The translations under genes and the position numbers were made by a program. Under the pieces are notes generated by a model that saw only the letters and a list, made by a program, of their open reading frames with translations, ran no database searches and was not told where the DNA came from. Shown here piece after piece: positions 8,923 through 18,814 of a stretch of 64,000 nucleotides of DNA. Source of the stretch: Pseudomonadota bacterium (GTDB taxonomy: Bacteria; Pseudomonadota; Alphaproteobacteria; Rhizobiales; Rhizobiaceae); contig JAIUPA010000016.1 of NCBI GenBank assembly GCA_020161665.1, forward strand, positions 98,290 through 162,289, in the 5' to 3' direction. Position 1 is the stretch's first letter, and the number at the start of each line of letters is the position of its first letter.

Positions 8923-10497
8923 TTAGGTGAAGTGGAATGCGATATAGACGAGCGTCGCCGCGATGACCCAGAGCGCCAGACGACCCGAACGCGTATGGCG
9001 GGCCTCGGCACGGCCAATCGCTTCCGCCGTCTGGGCGTCGAAACGCAGGCCGTTCTCGCTCATGGCGACAATATCCTGATGCAGCTTTTCCGTCTTGGCG
9101 GCGATTTCCGGCGCGGCTTCGGCCAGTCTGCGGGCGGCCTTCAAGCCTTCGCGCAGATCATTGACGATGCGGCCCGGCCCGAGATTCTGGCGGATCCAGT
9201 TGCCGACAACCGGCTCGGACGCCTTCCACATGTTGAAGCGCGGATTGAGAATGCGCGCCACCCCTTCCACCACCACCATGGTCTTTTGCAGGTTGACGAG
9301 TTCCGGCCGCGTTTCCATGTCGAAAAGCTCGGTCACTTCAAAGAGAAGTGTCAAAAGCTTGCCCATGGAAATGGTTTCCGCCGGTTGCCCGTGGATCGGC
9401 TCGCCGATGGCGCGGATGGCCTGCGCGAAGCTCGCAATATCATGGTGGGATGGCACATAGCCCGCCTCGAAATGCACCTCGGCCACGCGCATGTAATCGC
9501 GGGTGATGAAGCCATAGAGGATTTCGGCCAGAAACCGGCGCTGCTTCGGGTTCAACCGCCCGACAATGCCCATGTCGACGGCAACGATCATGCCCTTGTC
9601 ATCGACGAAGAGATTGCCCGGATGCATGTCCGCATGGAAGAAACCGTCGCGCAGCGTGTGGCGCAGGAAGGACTGGATCAGCGTATCGGCCAGCGCATTG
9701 AGATCGTGTCCGGCGGCTTTCAGCGCCTCCACATCCGACATCTTGATGCCGTCGATCCACTCCATGGTCACGACATCGCGGCCCGTGCGTTCCCAGTCGA
9801 CGGCCGGAACGCGAAACCCCGGATCGTCCTTGGTATTCTCGGCAATTTCGGAAAGGGCCGCAGCCTCAAGGCGCAGGTCCATTTCAATGCGGGTCGTCTG
9901 TTCGAGCGTGCGCGTCACCTCAACCGGGCGCAGGCGGCGGTGCGACGGCAGGAAGCGCTCCTGCAGGTGCGCCACCAGATACATCGCTTCAAGGTCCTGC
10001 CCGAAACGCTGGCGAACGCCGGGGCGGATGACCTTGACGGCCACCTTGCGCGGTCCGCTCGGCGTCATCACTTCACCGGGATGCACCTGCGCGATAGAGG
10101 CCGCCGCAATCGGCGCATCAAGGCGGGTGTAAAGATCGCTGATCGGGCGGCCAAGCGAGCCTTCAATCGCCTTGTGGGCGGCTTCTTCCGGGAAGAAGGC
10201 CATGCGGTCCTGAAGCTTGGAAAGGTCGTTGGCAAACTCGTTGCCAACCACGTCCGGGCGGGTGGCCAGAAACTGGCCCATCTTCACATAGGAAGGGCCA
10301 AGCCGCTCGACAGCGCTGGCCAGCCGGTCGGACCGTTCCTTGTCCTTGGCGCGGTTGCGCGACAGAAGGGACAGCGCGCCCTTGGCTGCGGCGGCAAAGG
10401 TCGGCAGCCCTTCCGACGGCAGGGCCGCGATCACGCCTTCGCGCGTCAGCACCCAGCCGACCCGCACAAGCTGGTAATAGGCGTTGAGAAGGCTCAT
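8923..10497 (-). CDS. ubiB: UbiB, atypical kinase-like protein for ubiquinone biosynthesis
   Basis: 524 residues from the ATG at 10497. UbiB (ABC1/ADCK family) is a membrane-attached ATPase with a protein-kinase-like fold needed for coenzyme Q synthesis. The family-specific KxGQ motif is seen in YVKMGQFLATRPD, the alanine-rich nucleotide loop in PIAAASIAQVH, the catalytic-loop equivalent in FFHADMHPGNLFVDD, and the metal-binding DMG in VAVDMGIVG. The C-terminus ends in a hydrophobic segment (LWVIAATLVYIAFHF) that would anchor it in the inner membrane. It is 28 bp downstream of ubiE, which acts in the same pathway. Confidence 0.95.
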   Translation of the reverse strand: MSLLNAYYQLVRVGWVLTREGVIAALPSEGLPTFAAAAKGALSLLSRNRAKDKERSDRLASAVERLGPSYVKMGQFLATRPDVVGNEFANDLSKLQDRMAFFPEEAAHKAIEGSLGRPISDLYTRLDAPIAAASIAQVHPGEVMTPSGPRKVAVKVIRPGVRQRFGQDLEAMYLVAHLQERFLPSHRRLRPVEVTRTLEQTTRIEMDLRLEAAALSEIAENTKDDPGFRVPAVDWERTGRDVVTMEWIDGIKMSDVEALKAAGHDLNALADTLIQSFLRHTLRDGFFHADMHPGNLFVDDKGMIVAVDMGIVGRLNPKQRRFLAEILYGFITRDYMRVAEVHFEAGYVPSHHDIASFAQAIRAIGEPIHGQPAETISMGKLLTLLFEVTELFDMETRPELVNLQKTMVVVEGVARILNPRFNMWKASEPVVGNWIRQNLGPGRIVNDLREGLKAARRLAEAAPEIAAKTEKLHQDIVAMSENGLRFDAQTAEAIGRAEARHTRSGRLALWVIAATLVYIAFHFT

Positions 10498-10525
10498 CGG
10501 CGAAGCTCCTGCCGGGAAAGCACCA

Positions 10526-11302
10526 TCAGAGCTTCCAGCCGGAATGCAGCGCGGCAATGCCGCCGGTGTAATTCGTGTAGGTCACGCGCGAAAAGCCCGC
10601 CTGACGGATCATCGTCGCAAAGTCTTCCTGATTGGGGAACTTGCGGATCGATTCCACCAGATACTGGTAGGGCTCGGCATCGCCGGTGATCATCTTGCCG
10701 AACTGCGGAATGGCGTTGAACGACCAGGCATCATAGACGCGGTCGAGAAGCGGCAGGTCCACTTCGGAAAATTCCAGAACCAGAAGGCGACCGCCGCGCT
10801 TCAAGACGCGATAGGCTTCCGAAAGTGCGACATCGATGCGCGGCACGTTGCGAATGCCGAAAGCAATCGTATAGGCGTCGAACGTGTTGGCCTCAAAGGG
10901 CAGGCTTTCGGCATTGGCCTCGACAAAAGTGAGGTTCTCGGAAATGCCCTTCTTGACGGCACGTTCTTCGCCGACGCCGAGCATCGAGCCATTGATGTCG
11001 AGAACGGTCGCGTGCGCCTTGCGGTCGGATGCTTCAATGATGCGGAAGGCGATATCGCCGGTGCCGCCTGCCACGTCCAGCACCTTGTAATCGGCTTCTT
11101 TACGCGGGTTGAGCGCGGCCACCATGCCATCTTTCCAGGCGCGGTGGAGGCCCGCCGACATCACGTCATTCATGATGTCGTAGCGCTTGGCCACCTTGTG
11201 GAATACCTCGTTCACAAGGCCCTGCTTCTCTCCCTCGTTCACATCCTTGAACCCGTAGGAGGTCGCCATGCCGCCTTCGGCGGTGGTACGGCTGTCGGCC
11301 AT
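10526..11302 (-). CDS. ubiE: Ubiquinone/menaquinone C-methyltransferase
   Basis: 258 residues from the ATG at 11302, which has an AGGAG about 10 bases upstream; the frame is open to 11371 but without a family-like extension. UbiE methylates the quinone ring carbon using SAM. Visible hallmarks are [14 protein letters not shown], the segment [21 protein letters not shown] motif [15 protein letters not shown], and the C-terminal IVxxH-like end [11 protein letters not shown]. It is the first gene of a three-gene operon, divergent from mutM across a 224-bp gap that should hold both promoters. Confidence 0.96.
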   Translation of the reverse strand: MADSRTTAEGGMATSYGFKDVNEGEKQGLVNEVFHKVAKRYDIMNDVMSAGLHRAWKDGMVAALNPRKEADYKVLDVAGGTGDIAFRIIEASDRKAHATVLDINGSMLGVGEERAVKKGISENLTFVEANAESLPFEANTFDAYTIAFGIRNVPRIDVALSEAYRVLKRGGRLLVLEFSEVDLPLLDRVYDAWSFNAIPQFGKMITGDAEPYQYLVESIRKFPNQEDFATMIRQAGFSRVTYTNYTGGIAALHSGWKL

Positions 11303-11526
11303 CTTGTGAAACTCCTCATATTCAAACACAAACTGCGCCGCACCATATAACAGAGACAAGCGCCACGCCATGCCGCCGGTTGCGGCTTATTGGGTCAAGT
11401 TCTATAGAGCTTTCCGGTAAAAGTGTGAAACGGTTTTGCGCCCGTAAAGGCGTAAATTCAACGAAGTAGAGCATTTCGCCGCAGGTTTGCACGCCGCTCT
11501 GCGCCACAAAGGGACGATAAGATCAC

Positions 11527-12405
11527 ATGCCCGAATTGCCGGAAGTGGAAACGGTGCGCCGCGGTCTCGCCCCTGTTATGGAAGGGGCGGTGATCGAGCG
11601 CCTGCAGTTGAACCGCGCCGATCTGCGCTTTCCCTTTCCCGAAAACCTGTCGGAACAGGTGGCGGGCAAGCGCATCGTCTCGCTGGGGCGTCGCGCCAAA
11701 TATCTGCTGATCGATCTCGAAGATGGTACGGTTCTCGTGTCCCATCTCGGCATGTCCGGTTCGTTTCGCATTGAGGATGCGGTGCCGGGGCGCTTTCACC
11801 ATGAGCGCAGCAAGGATGAAAAGCACGACCATGTGGTCTTTCATCTGCTGACACCTGAGGGCCGCGCGCGCGTTCTCTATAACGATCCCCGTCGCTTCGG
11901 ATTTCTCGACCTTATCAGGCCCGGCGAGCGTGACCTTTACGCTGCCCTTCGCGATCTCGGGCCGGAGCCGACCGGCAACAGTCTGGACGCCACCTATCTG
12001 GCGGGCCGCTTTGCGGGCAAGGCCCAGCCGCTGAAGTCGGCGCTTCTCGATCAGAAGGTCATTGCAGGCCTTGGCAATATTTATGTGTGTGAGGCGCTGT
12101 GGCGTTCGCATCTGTCGCCTGAACGAAAGGCGGCAACGCTGGTGACGCCGACGGGCAAGCCGAAGAAGGAACTGCTGGTGCTGACCGAGGCCATCCGCGA
12201 CGTGATTGCCGAAGCCATCGCCGCAGGCGGTTCTTCGCTGAAGGACTATGTGCAGGCCGATGGTTCGCTCGGCTACTTCCAGCATTCATTTTCCGTCTAT
12301 GACCGCGAGGGAGAGACTTGCCGCACGCCCGGTTGCGGGGCTACCGTCGCGCGCATCGTGCAGGCTGGCCGCTCGACCTTCTATTGCGCCGCCTGCCAGA
12401 CATAA
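11527..12405 (+). CDS. mutM: Formamidopyrimidine-DNA glycosylase (Fpg)
   Basis: 292 residues. It removes oxidised purines such as 8-oxoguanine and nicks the abasic site. The N-terminus [14 protein letters not shown] supplies the catalytic Pro2 and Glu3, exposed after Met removal. The helix-two-turn-helix has [23 protein letters not shown], and a C-terminal zinc finger has CRTPGC followed by FYCAACQ. The enoyl-CoA hydratase gene follows after 29 bp. Confidence 0.97.
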   Translation: MPELPEVETVRRGLAPVMEGAVIERLQLNRADLRFPFPENLSEQVAGKRIVSLGRRAKYLLIDLEDGTVLVSHLGMSGSFRIEDAVPGRFHHERSKDEKHDHVVFHLLTPEGRARVLYNDPRRFGFLDLIRPGERDLYAALRDLGPEPTGNSLDATYLAGRFAGKAQPLKSALLDQKVIAGLGNIYVCEALWRSHLSPERKAATLVTPTGKPKKELLVLTEAIRDVIAEAIAAGGSSLKDYVQADGSLGYFQHSFSVYDREGETCRTPGCGATVARIVQAGRSTFYCAACQT

Positions 12406-12434
12406 GCCGACCCGTGTCGGAGGAGGAGACTGTC

Positions 12435-13208
12435 ATGACCTACGAAACCATTCTTGTGGAAAAGCGCGACGCTGTCGGGCTTGTGACGCTGAACCGTCCG
12501 CAGGCGCTTAATGCCCTGAATTCGACGGTGCTGAAGGAAATCACCGCGGCCTTTGCCGCGTTTGACGCCGATGCGGCCATTGGCGCGATCGTGCTGACCG
12601 GCTCGGAGAAGGCCTTCGCAGCCGGAGCCGATATCAAGGAAATGCAGTCGCTGACCTTCCCGGATGTCTATGCCGGCGATTTTCTCGGCGGCTGGGGTGC
12701 GGTTGCCGGCATCAAAAAGCCGGTCATCGCGGCGGTTTCGGGCTATGCGCTGGGCGGTGGCTGCGAACTGGCCATGATGTGCGATTTCATCATGGCCTCG
12801 GAAACGGCGAAGTTCGGTCAGCCGGAAATCACGCTCGGCATCATTCCCGGCATGGGCGGCACGCAGCGTCTGACGCGCGCTGTCGGCAAGGCCAAGGCCA
12901 TGGATCTGGTGCTGACCGGGCGGATGATGGATGCCGCCGAGGCCGAGCGGGCGGGTCTTGTGGCGCGCATCGTCGCCCCGGAAAAGCTGTTGGACGAGGC
13001 GCTGGCCGCCGCCGCAAAGATTGCCGGCTTCTCCCGGGCCTCGGTTCTCATGGGCAAGGAAAGTGTTGAACGCGCCTTTGAAGTGACGCTTTCGGAAGGG
13101 CTTCGCTATGAGCGCCGCGCGTTCCAGTCGCTCTTTGCCACCGAGGATCAGAAGGAAGGCATGGCGGCCTTTGTGGAGAAGCGCAAGCCCGTCTTTACCA
13201 ACCGTTGA
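12435..13208 (+). CDS. Enoyl-CoA hydratase (crotonase family)
   Basis: 257 residues from the ATG at 12435, preceded by AGGAGG 8-9 bases upstream. Crotonase-fold signs are [12 protein letters not shown], the oxyanion-hole segment [11 protein letters not shown], and the second hole with the catalytic-Glu region [15 protein letters not shown] then [19 protein letters not shown]. Both glutamates of true hydratases appear to be there. It would hydrate trans-2-enoyl-CoA in beta-oxidation. This mutM-hydratase-rpsT-dnaA order is common in Rhizobiales. A paaF-like or short-chain role is possible; substrate length cannot be read from sequence. Confidence 0.92.
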   Translation: MTYETILVEKRDAVGLVTLNRPQALNALNSTVLKEITAAFAAFDADAAIGAIVLTGSEKAFAAGADIKEMQSLTFPDVYAGDFLGGWGAVAGIKKPVIAAVSGYALGGGCELAMMCDFIMASETAKFGQPEITLGIIPGMGGTQRLTRAVGKAKAMDLVLTGRMMDAAEAERAGLVARIVAPEKLLDEALAAAAKIAGFSRASVLMGKESVERAFEVTLSEGLRYERRAFQSLFATEDQKEGMAAFVEKRKPVFTNR

Positions 13209-13217
13209 GGCCGGTTG

Positions 13218-13289
13218 CGGGAAAGCGCTGGAAATGTTGCGTCGCCTGTGAAATTGCGCGTTGACGCCCGAGCGCTTTCCCGTTATAGC
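13218..13289 (+). promoter_or_regulatory. Long inverted repeat overlapping the rpsT promoter
   Basis: Perfect 12-base arms at 13218-13229 and 13271-13282, 41 bases apart, lie just after the hydratase stop. Within and next to the second arm is a good sigma-70-like promoter: TTGACG at 13261-13266, a 17-base spacer and TATAGC at 13284-13289. The stem may end the upstream transcript while the promoter starts rpsT, whose ATG is 121 bp past the -10. Confidence 0.55.
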
Positions 13290-13409
13290 ACCGCCCACGG
13301 TTTAGGAAGACCTGTCGGTTTTCCGTGTGCTTCCGTTTGTTGATATGGCAGGCTTTTGAAAGGCCGCGCGGCAGGCGAGAAGTGAGTTTCGAATTCGAGA
13401 GAGGCAGCA

Positions 13410-13676
13410 ATGGCCAATACTACTTCTGCGAAAAAGGCGACCCGCAAGATCGCCCGCCGCACGGCGATCAACAAGGCTCGCCGCTCCCGCGTTCGCGGTT
13501 TCATCCGCAAGGTTGAAGAAGCGATCGCTTCCGGCGATATCGCCGTGGCAACCGAGGCACTCCGCGCTGCTCAGCCGGAAATCCAGCGCGCTTCCACGAA
13601 GGGCGTCATGCACACCAACACGGCATCCCGCAAGGTGTCGCGTCTGGCCCAACGCGTGAAGGCACTCGCCGCTTAA
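13410..13676 (+). CDS. rpsT: 30S ribosomal protein S20
   Basis: 88 residues, the usual size. The N-terminus is very basic ([23 protein letters not shown] in outline) and the protein contains the S20 helices with [17 protein letters not shown] near the end. S20 binds the 5' domain of 16S rRNA early in 30S assembly. GAGAGG lies just upstream of the ATG. It is transcribed alone, from the promoter at 13261-13289 to the terminator at 13701-13728. Confidence 0.97.
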   Translation: MANTTSAKKATRKIARRTAINKARRSRVRGFIRKVEEAIASGDIAVATEALRAAQPEIQRASTKGVMHTNTASRKVSRLAQRVKALAA

Positions 13677-13700
13677 TTTACGCTTCAGAGCGTCTTTTTA

Positions 13701-13728
13701 AACCCGGTCCCTATGGACCGGGTTTTTT
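13701..13728 (+). terminator. Intrinsic terminator of rpsT
   Basis: A GC-rich perfect stem (13701-13710 with 13715-13724, loop CTAT) is followed by a run of T. It sits 25 bp after the rpsT stop codon and is a textbook Rho-independent terminator. Confidence 0.93.
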
Positions 13729-13733
13729 GATTC

Positions 13734-14438
13734 CAGCATTCTTATTGGTCATTTTTTGTCGACGTACCGACGGGTTCGCCTTCTCTGGGCGAGCATAAAT
13801 AAACATTAAAAAACAATGGTTTGCGGGAGGATGCCGGAGTCAGGCCTTCACAAAGGGCCGCCCGGACCCGGGCAATTCGAGTCAAGCGTTTTTTTATTTT
13901 TTTATCGCTCCGGAGGCCGCTCTCCCCGGTAAATTTGAATCTCATTGATTCAAAAGCGATTCTCGAAATGCCGCATTGTGACGCCCGGATGACGCCATCA
14001 GAGTCAATGCCCATCGGCCAAAAGGTCGCAAAATTCAGCGTTGATATCCGCATCCGATCCTGACTAAATGATCCTCAAGCAAGGGCCGGGGCGCGGGAAA
14101 CAACGCTCGCTCTGGATGGACCGATAAGGCTCTGTCACCGGACTTTGACCGTTCAGCGGAACAACTCAGTTCCGCATTTTCACCGACTGGCTGGTTGAAG
14201 CCTGCACTCTTGCGAGTTGCGGAGACGGATTTTTTTGTCCGCTCGTAACCTGCGGGATTTCGGTGGAAATGAGACTGCCGCCTTCCTCATGACGAGGATG
14301 AGGAGACGGATCTGGCCTTCGGGCCAAACGGGGACGCGAATGCCGGTCCATGAGGGGGCTTAAGGGATTCGTATTGAAAGAAAGTCCCGGCGGATGGCTG
14401 AAGCCATGTGCCGGAAAGGTTTTTTGGAAGGCGGCGAA
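13734..14438 (+). promoter_or_regulatory. Long dnaA leader with clustered GANTC sites
   Basis: About 700 bp without a convincing gene. It holds GANTC sites at 13837, 13879, 13937, 13947, 13958, 14001 and 14366 (with one more at 13729 inside the terminator tail). Two of them lie in the arms of a perfect 8-bp inverted repeat at 13934-13954. A T-rich tract covers about 13889-13905. I see no close match to the DnaA box TTATCCACA, so it looks like a regulated promoter/leader and not a replication origin. CcrM of alphaproteobacteria methylates GANTC, and in Caulobacter dnaA expression depends on such methylation. Confidence 0.65.
13934..13954. promoter_or_regulatory. Palindrome TTTGAATC-N5-GATTCAAA carrying two GANTC sites
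   Basis: Perfect 8-base arms separated by TCATT. Each arm contains a complete GANTC, so both halves could be methylated. It is about 485 bp upstream of the chosen dnaA start and is a candidate methylation-sensitive operator. Confidence 0.45.
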
Positions 14439-15995
14439 ATGCACATGAATCTGGTGACGAAAAGCGTGTCCTGCGGTGAAACCGGGGGATGCGACGGGGA
14501 GGAACTGGCTTCTGGGGAACTGGCGGGAGACACGGGCACGATGAAGCAAGACGCCCTGTTTGAACGCGTCAGCATTCGCCTGAAAGCCCAGGTTGGACCT
14601 GAAGTTTACGCAAGCTGGTTTGGCAGGCTCAAGCTTCACTCGATTTCCAAGAGTGTCGCGCGCCTCACGGTTCCGACGACCTTCCTGAAGTCGTGGATCA
14701 ACAACCGTTATCTCGATCAGATCACCAGTCTTTTTCAGGCGGAAGAACCGTCGATCCTGAAGGTGGAAATTCTGGTCCGCACGGCCACGCGCGGCACCCG
14801 GGTCGCTGCCATGGAAGAGCGCCCGGCAACGGAAGCGGTCGCACAGCCCGCCCGCCCGCGCGGTGTGCAGACCATCGGCCAGATCGTTGCCCCGCAGACG
14901 GACACGGTTTCCGCCTCTCGCGCGCCCGGCACGGTTGGCCCGCTGTTCGGCTCGCCGCTTGATGGTCGCTTCACCTTTGACAATTTCGTGGAAGGCACGT
15001 CGAACCGCGTGGCGCTCGCCGCCGCTCGCACCATTGCCGAAGCCGGTGCCGGTGCCGTTCGTTTCAATCCGCTCTTCATTCACTCCAATGTCGGCCTCGG
15101 CAAGACGCACCTGCTGCAGGCCATTGCCAATGCCGCCATCCGTGCCCCGCGCGCCCCGCGCGTCGTTTATCTGACGGCTGAATATTTCATGTGGCGCTTT
15201 GCCACCGCAATTCGCGACAATGATGCCCTGACACTCAAGGAATCGCTGCGCAATATTGACCTTCTGATCATCGATGACATGCAGTTCCTGCAGGGCAAGA
15301 TGATCCAGCACGAGTTCTGCCATCTCCTGAACATGCTGCTCGACAGCGCCCGTCAGGTGGTTGTCGCCGCTGACCGCGCACCGTGGGAACTGGAATCGCT
15401 CGACCCGCGCGTGCGTTCGCGCCTGCAGGGCGGCGTTGCCATCGAAATGGAAGCACCCGACTACGAAATGCGTCTGGAAATGCTCAAGAAGCGTCTGGCC
15501 GTCGCCCAGTCGGAAGACCCGGCGCTCGACATTTCGGACGATATTCTCGACCATATCGCCCGTTCGATCACGGCTTCGGGCCGCGAACTGGAAGGCGCGT
15601 TCAACCAGATGATTTTCCGCCGCTCCTTCGAGCCGGATATTTCGATCGAGCGCGTTGACGAACTGCTGGCCCATCTGGTCGGCGCTGGCGACGCCCGCCG
15701 TGTGCGCATCGAGGACATTCAGCGCATCGTGGCCCGTCACTATAACGTGTCGCGTCAGGAACTGGTCTCCAACCGCCGCACCCGCGTCATCGTCAAGCCG
15801 CGCCAGATTGCCATGTATCTGTCGAAGACGCTGACGCCGCGTTCCTTCCCGGAAATCGGCCGTCGTTTCGGCGGACGCGACCACACCACAGTGCTGCACG
15901 CCGTGCGCAAGATCGAGGAGTTGATCTCCGGCGACGCCAAGCTCAGCCACGAAATCGAGCTGTTGAAGCGGCTGATCAACGAAAACAACGCCTGA
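14439..15995 (+). CDS. dnaA: Chromosomal replication initiator protein DnaA
   Basis: 518 residues from the ATG at 14439, which has GGAAGG upstream. The conserved domain I only begins at [14 protein letters not shown] (ATG 14541), so the true start could be 102 bases downstream; the first ~34 residues are not family-typical. Domain III shows the AAA+ Walker [11 protein letters not shown], Walker [11 protein letters not shown], sensor residues in [10 protein letters not shown], and domain IV the DnaA-box-binding helix-turn-helix with [16 protein letters not shown]. DnaA opens oriC and also acts as a transcription factor. It ends in a clear terminator. Confidence 0.95.
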   Translation: MHMNLVTKSVSCGETGGCDGEELASGELAGDTGTMKQDALFERVSIRLKAQVGPEVYASWFGRLKLHSISKSVARLTVPTTFLKSWINNRYLDQITSLFQAEEPSILKVEILVRTATRGTRVAAMEERPATEAVAQPARPRGVQTIGQIVAPQTDTVSASRAPGTVGPLFGSPLDGRFTFDNFVEGTSNRVALAAARTIAEAGAGAVRFNPLFIHSNVGLGKTHLLQAIANAAIRAPRAPRVVYLTAEYFMWRFATAIRDNDALTLKESLRNIDLLIIDDMQFLQGKMIQHEFCHLLNMLLDSARQVVVAADRAPWELESLDPRVRSRLQGGVAIEMEAPDYEMRLEMLKKRLAVAQSEDPALDISDDILDHIARSITASGRELEGAFNQMIFRRSFEPDISIERVDELLAHLVGAGDARRVRIEDIQRIVARHYNVSRQELVSNRRTRVIVKPRQIAMYLSKTLTPRSFPEIGRRFGGRDHTTVLHAVRKIEELISGDAKLSHEIELLKRLINENNA

Positions 15996-15998
15996 TAA

Positions 15999-16022
15999 AA
16001 GGCCGCCTTCGGGCGGCCTTTT
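15999..16022 (+). terminator. Intrinsic terminator of dnaA
   Basis: Perfect 9-bp stem (15999-16007 with 16012-16020, TTCG tetraloop) followed by Ts, four bases after the dnaA stop. Confidence 0.92.
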
Positions 16023-16041
16023 CCTTTTGGAGCGGGAGCAT

Positions 16042-16623
16042 ATGAGTACCACGGACCGCTTCTATAGCGAGAATGCCGAAACCTACGTCGCCTCCGGTCG
16101 TCTTCGCGATAACCCATGGCGTACCCGTTTCATATCCTTGCTTGCAGCGGAGGCTTCCGTTCTTGAACTGGGCTGTGGCGGCGGTTATGACACGCAGGCG
16201 CTGCTGAATGCCGGTCTTGTGGTCACTCCAACGGATGGAATCGCCGAAATGGCAGCTCAGGCGCGCGCGCGTCTTGGGATTGCCGTTTCGATCCTGCGCT
16301 TCAGCGAAATAGACTTTGAAAGCCGGTTTGACGGTATCTATGCCAGCGCCTGCCTTTTGCATGTGCCGCGCACTGACCTGCCGGGCATTCTCGCTCGCAT
16401 TCACCGGGCGCTCAAGCCAAGCGGCTTGTTTTATGCAAGTTTCAAGGCCGGGCTGGGGGACGGATGTGATGGCTTGGGCCGGTACTATAACTATCCGGAT
16501 GAAGGATGGTTGAAGACGATTTACGAGGGCGCAGGTTGGCGCGAGATCGATGTCGCGGAGGTTGACGGCACCGGATATGACCGTCAGCCCGCCCGCTGGC
16601 TTCATGTCTATGCGAGAGCCTGA
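16042..16623 (+). CDS. Class I SAM-dependent methyltransferase (unknown substrate)
   Basis: 193 residues from the ATG at 16042, with GGGAG just upstream; an in-frame ATG at 16027 lies in the terminator tail and is less likely. SAM motif I is [15 protein letters not shown], an acidic motif II region is TDGIAEMA, and the [22 protein letters not shown] segment is typical of motif IV/post-IV in Methyltransf_11/25 proteins. The substrate cannot be deduced. It sits immediately behind the dnaA terminator and may use its own promoter or read-through. Confidence 0.85.
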   Translation: MSTTDRFYSENAETYVASGRLRDNPWRTRFISLLAAEASVLELGCGGGYDTQALLNAGLVVTPTDGIAEMAAQARARLGIAVSILRFSEIDFESRFDGIYASACLLHVPRTDLPGILARIHRALKPSGLFYASFKAGLGDGCDGLGRYYNYPDEGWLKTIYEGAGWREIDVAEVDGTGYDRQPARWLHVYARA

Positions 16624-16705
16624 GTGTTTTGGTGATCGGCAAGAATCGGGTGGATTGCGCTGCGCGGAAAAGGCAGTTTGGCCTTCGTGATTTGGGGAGG
16701 CAGGA

Positions 16706-17626
16706 ATGGCCGCGCGTGAAATGGGACTGGGCGAGTGGGTGATGCTGGGGGCGCTGTCCGTGCTCTGGGGCGGATCGTTCCTGTTCAACGGCATCCTCGT
16801 CAAGGTCTGGCCACCGCTGACCATCGTCACAGGCCGCGTCTTTTTGGCAGCCATCACGCTGTGGATCATCATCCGCCTGATGGGCGTGACTGTGCCCAAA
16901 AGCCGTGAGGCCTGGAAAGCCTTCTTCGGCATGGGCGTACTGAACAATGTCATTCCCTTTTGCCTGATTGTCTGGGGGCAGACCCATATTGCCAGCGGAT
17001 TGGCCGCCATCCTCAATGCCACGACACCGCTGTTCGGCGTCATCGTCGCGCATTTCCTGACCGCGGATGAAAAGCTGACGGCCAATCGCGTCGTGGGTCT
17101 CGCCGTGGGTTTTGTGGGCGTAGTGGTCATGGTTGGCCCATCGGTGCTGTCCCATGCGGGCAATGACCTGATGGGGGAACTCGCCATCCTCGGCGCGGCG
17201 GTGAGCTATGCCTTTGCCGGTGTCTATGGGCGGCGGTTCCGCGCCATGGGCTTGCCGCCACTCGTTCCGGCGGCCGGGCAGGTCACGGCCTCGTCGCTCA
17301 TGTTGCTGCCGGTCGCGCTTGTGGTTGATCAGCCGTTCAGCCTGCCGGTCCCCGGTTTCGAGGCATGGGCGGCGCTCTTTGGCCTCGCGGTCCTTTCCTC
17401 GGCGCTGGCCTACATTCTCTTCTTCCGCATTCTGGAAACGGCGGGTGCCACCAATATCATGCTGGTGACGATCCTCATTCCGCCGAGCGCCATCCTGCTC
17501 GCCGCACTGGTGCTGGGCGAGCAACTGGCTATGCGCCACTTTGCCGGAATGGTCCTGATCGGCCTCGGGCTGTTGGCCATCGACGGGCGCCTGTGGCGGA
17601 AATGGAAAAAGAAGTACGCAGCCTGA
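16706..17626 (+). CDS. EamA/DMT-superfamily transporter
   Basis: 306 residues with about ten hydrophobic helices in two repeats, the drug/metabolite transporter pattern. The WGGSFLFNGILVKVWPP start and the second-repeat segment GAAVSYAFAGVYGRR are EamA-like. A good Shine-Dalgarno (GGGGAGG) precedes the ATG. Such proteins export amino acids, nucleosides or other small metabolites. Its stop codon directly abuts the hemW stop on the other strand. Substrate unknown. Confidence 0.9.
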   Translation: MAAREMGLGEWVMLGALSVLWGGSFLFNGILVKVWPPLTIVTGRVFLAAITLWIIIRLMGVTVPKSREAWKAFFGMGVLNNVIPFCLIVWGQTHIASGLAAILNATTPLFGVIVAHFLTADEKLTANRVVGLAVGFVGVVVMVGPSVLSHAGNDLMGELAILGAAVSYAFAGVYGRRFRAMGLPPLVPAAGQVTASSLMLLPVALVVDQPFSLPVPGFEAWAALFGLAVLSSALAYILFFRILETAGATNIMLVTILIPPSAILLAALVLGEQLAMRHFAGMVLIGLGLLAIDGRLWRKWKKKYAA

Positions 17627-18811
17627 TCAGCAGGCGAGATCGGCCACCACGGCATCCAGAATCAGCATGCCGGAGGGCGTGCAGCGCAGGCGCGAATTAC
17701 CAAGCCGCTCGATAAAGCCGTGCTCGATCAAGAGCGCCTCGCGCTTCGGGTCCGGATCACGGCCCGAAAGCTGCTGCCAGCGGGCAAGGTCGAGCCCTTC
17801 GCGCAGGCGAAGCCCCATGAGGAGAAGCTCATCGGCCTGTTCCTCAAGTCCAAGCAATTCCTGATCAACCATGCCGTGACCGTCGCGCTCGACAAGCTCG
17901 AGCCAGCGTTCGGGAACGCGCTCGGTGGCGGTCGCCAGCTTGTTGCCGCCGCGCGAAAGGCGCCCATGCGCGCCGGGACCGATCCCGGCATAGTCGCCAT
18001 AGCGCCAATAGGTCAGGTTGTGACGGCTTTCGGCACCCGGGCGGGCGTGGTTCGACACTTCGTAGGCTGGAAGTCCCTCGCGGGCGGTGATCTCCTGCGT
18101 GGCCTCGTAAAGCAAGGCCGATTGATCACCATCCGGCACGATCAGCTTTCCGGCCTTATGCAGGCCAAAGAAGGGGGTGCCTTCCTCGATGGTCAACTGG
18201 TAGAGCGACAGGTGATCGACCGCATAGGAGATCGCCAGCTTCAGTTCCGCTTCCCATTCCTCAACGGTCTGGTTCGGGCGGGCATAGATCAGATCGAACG
18301 ACATGCGCGGAAAAATGTCGCGCGCCAGCTTGATGGCGGTCAGCGCGTTTTCAACGTCATGCAGGCGTCCGAGAAATTTCAGGTCGCGGTCATTGAGGGC
18401 CTGAACGCCAAGCGACACCCGGTTGACGCCCGCCGCGCGATAGCCGCGAAAGCGGGTGGCCTCCACGCTGGACGGGTTGGCTTCCATGGTGATTTCAATG
18501 CCATCGGGCACATGCCAGAGCCGCGCCACACCGTTCAGCAGCGCATCGACCGTTTCCGGTTCCATCAGCGAAGGCGTACCGCCACCGATGAAGATGCTGC
18601 TCACCACCTTGGGGCCGCTGATCTGGCGCATGGTCTCCATTTCCCGCAGAAAGGCGGAAACGAAACGCGGCTGATCAATGGCGCTGTGGCGCACATGGCT
18701 GTTGAAGTCGCAGTAAGGGCATTTGGCCGCGCAGAACGGCCAATGCAGATAGACGCCGAAACCCGGCTCGCCCGTATCGGGAAGCAGAAGGTTTGCCGCG
18801 TTCTCGTCCAT
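17627..18811 (-). CDS. hemW: Radical SAM heme chaperone HemW
   Basis: 394 residues. The iron-sulfur motif CxxxCxxC is at Cys27, Cys31 and Cys34 (WPFCAAKCPYCDF), followed by FIGGGTPSLM. The length and the C-terminal HemN_C region fit HemW, which moves heme to target proteins, and not HemN, the oxygen-independent coproporphyrinogen oxidase; the two are often confused and I rely on the shorter N-terminus with a single leading cysteine motif. It is the last gene of rph-rdgB-hemW, 3 bp after rdgB. Confidence 0.92.
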   Translation of the reverse strand: MDENAANLLLPDTGEPGFGVYLHWPFCAAKCPYCDFNSHVRHSAIDQPRFVSAFLREMETMRQISGPKVVSSIFIGGGTPSLMEPETVDALLNGVARLWHVPDGIEITMEANPSSVEATRFRGYRAAGVNRVSLGVQALNDRDLKFLGRLHDVENALTAIKLARDIFPRMSFDLIYARPNQTVEEWEAELKLAISYAVDHLSLYQLTIEEGTPFFGLHKAGKLIVPDGDQSALLYEATQEITAREGLPAYEVSNHARPGAESRHNLTYWRYGDYAGIGPGAHGRLSRGGNKLATATERVPERWLELVERDGHGMVDQELLGLEEQADELLLMGLRLREGLDLARWQQLSGRDPDPKREALLIEHGFIERLGNSRLRCTPSGMLILDAVVADLAC

Positions 18812-18814
18812 GGC

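Noticed and set aside
13734..14438. The dnaA upstream region as the chromosomal replication origin
   Set aside because: No run of DnaA boxes (TTATCCACA or near matches) is visible, and in Rhizobiales oriC usually lies elsewhere, near hemE/parAB.
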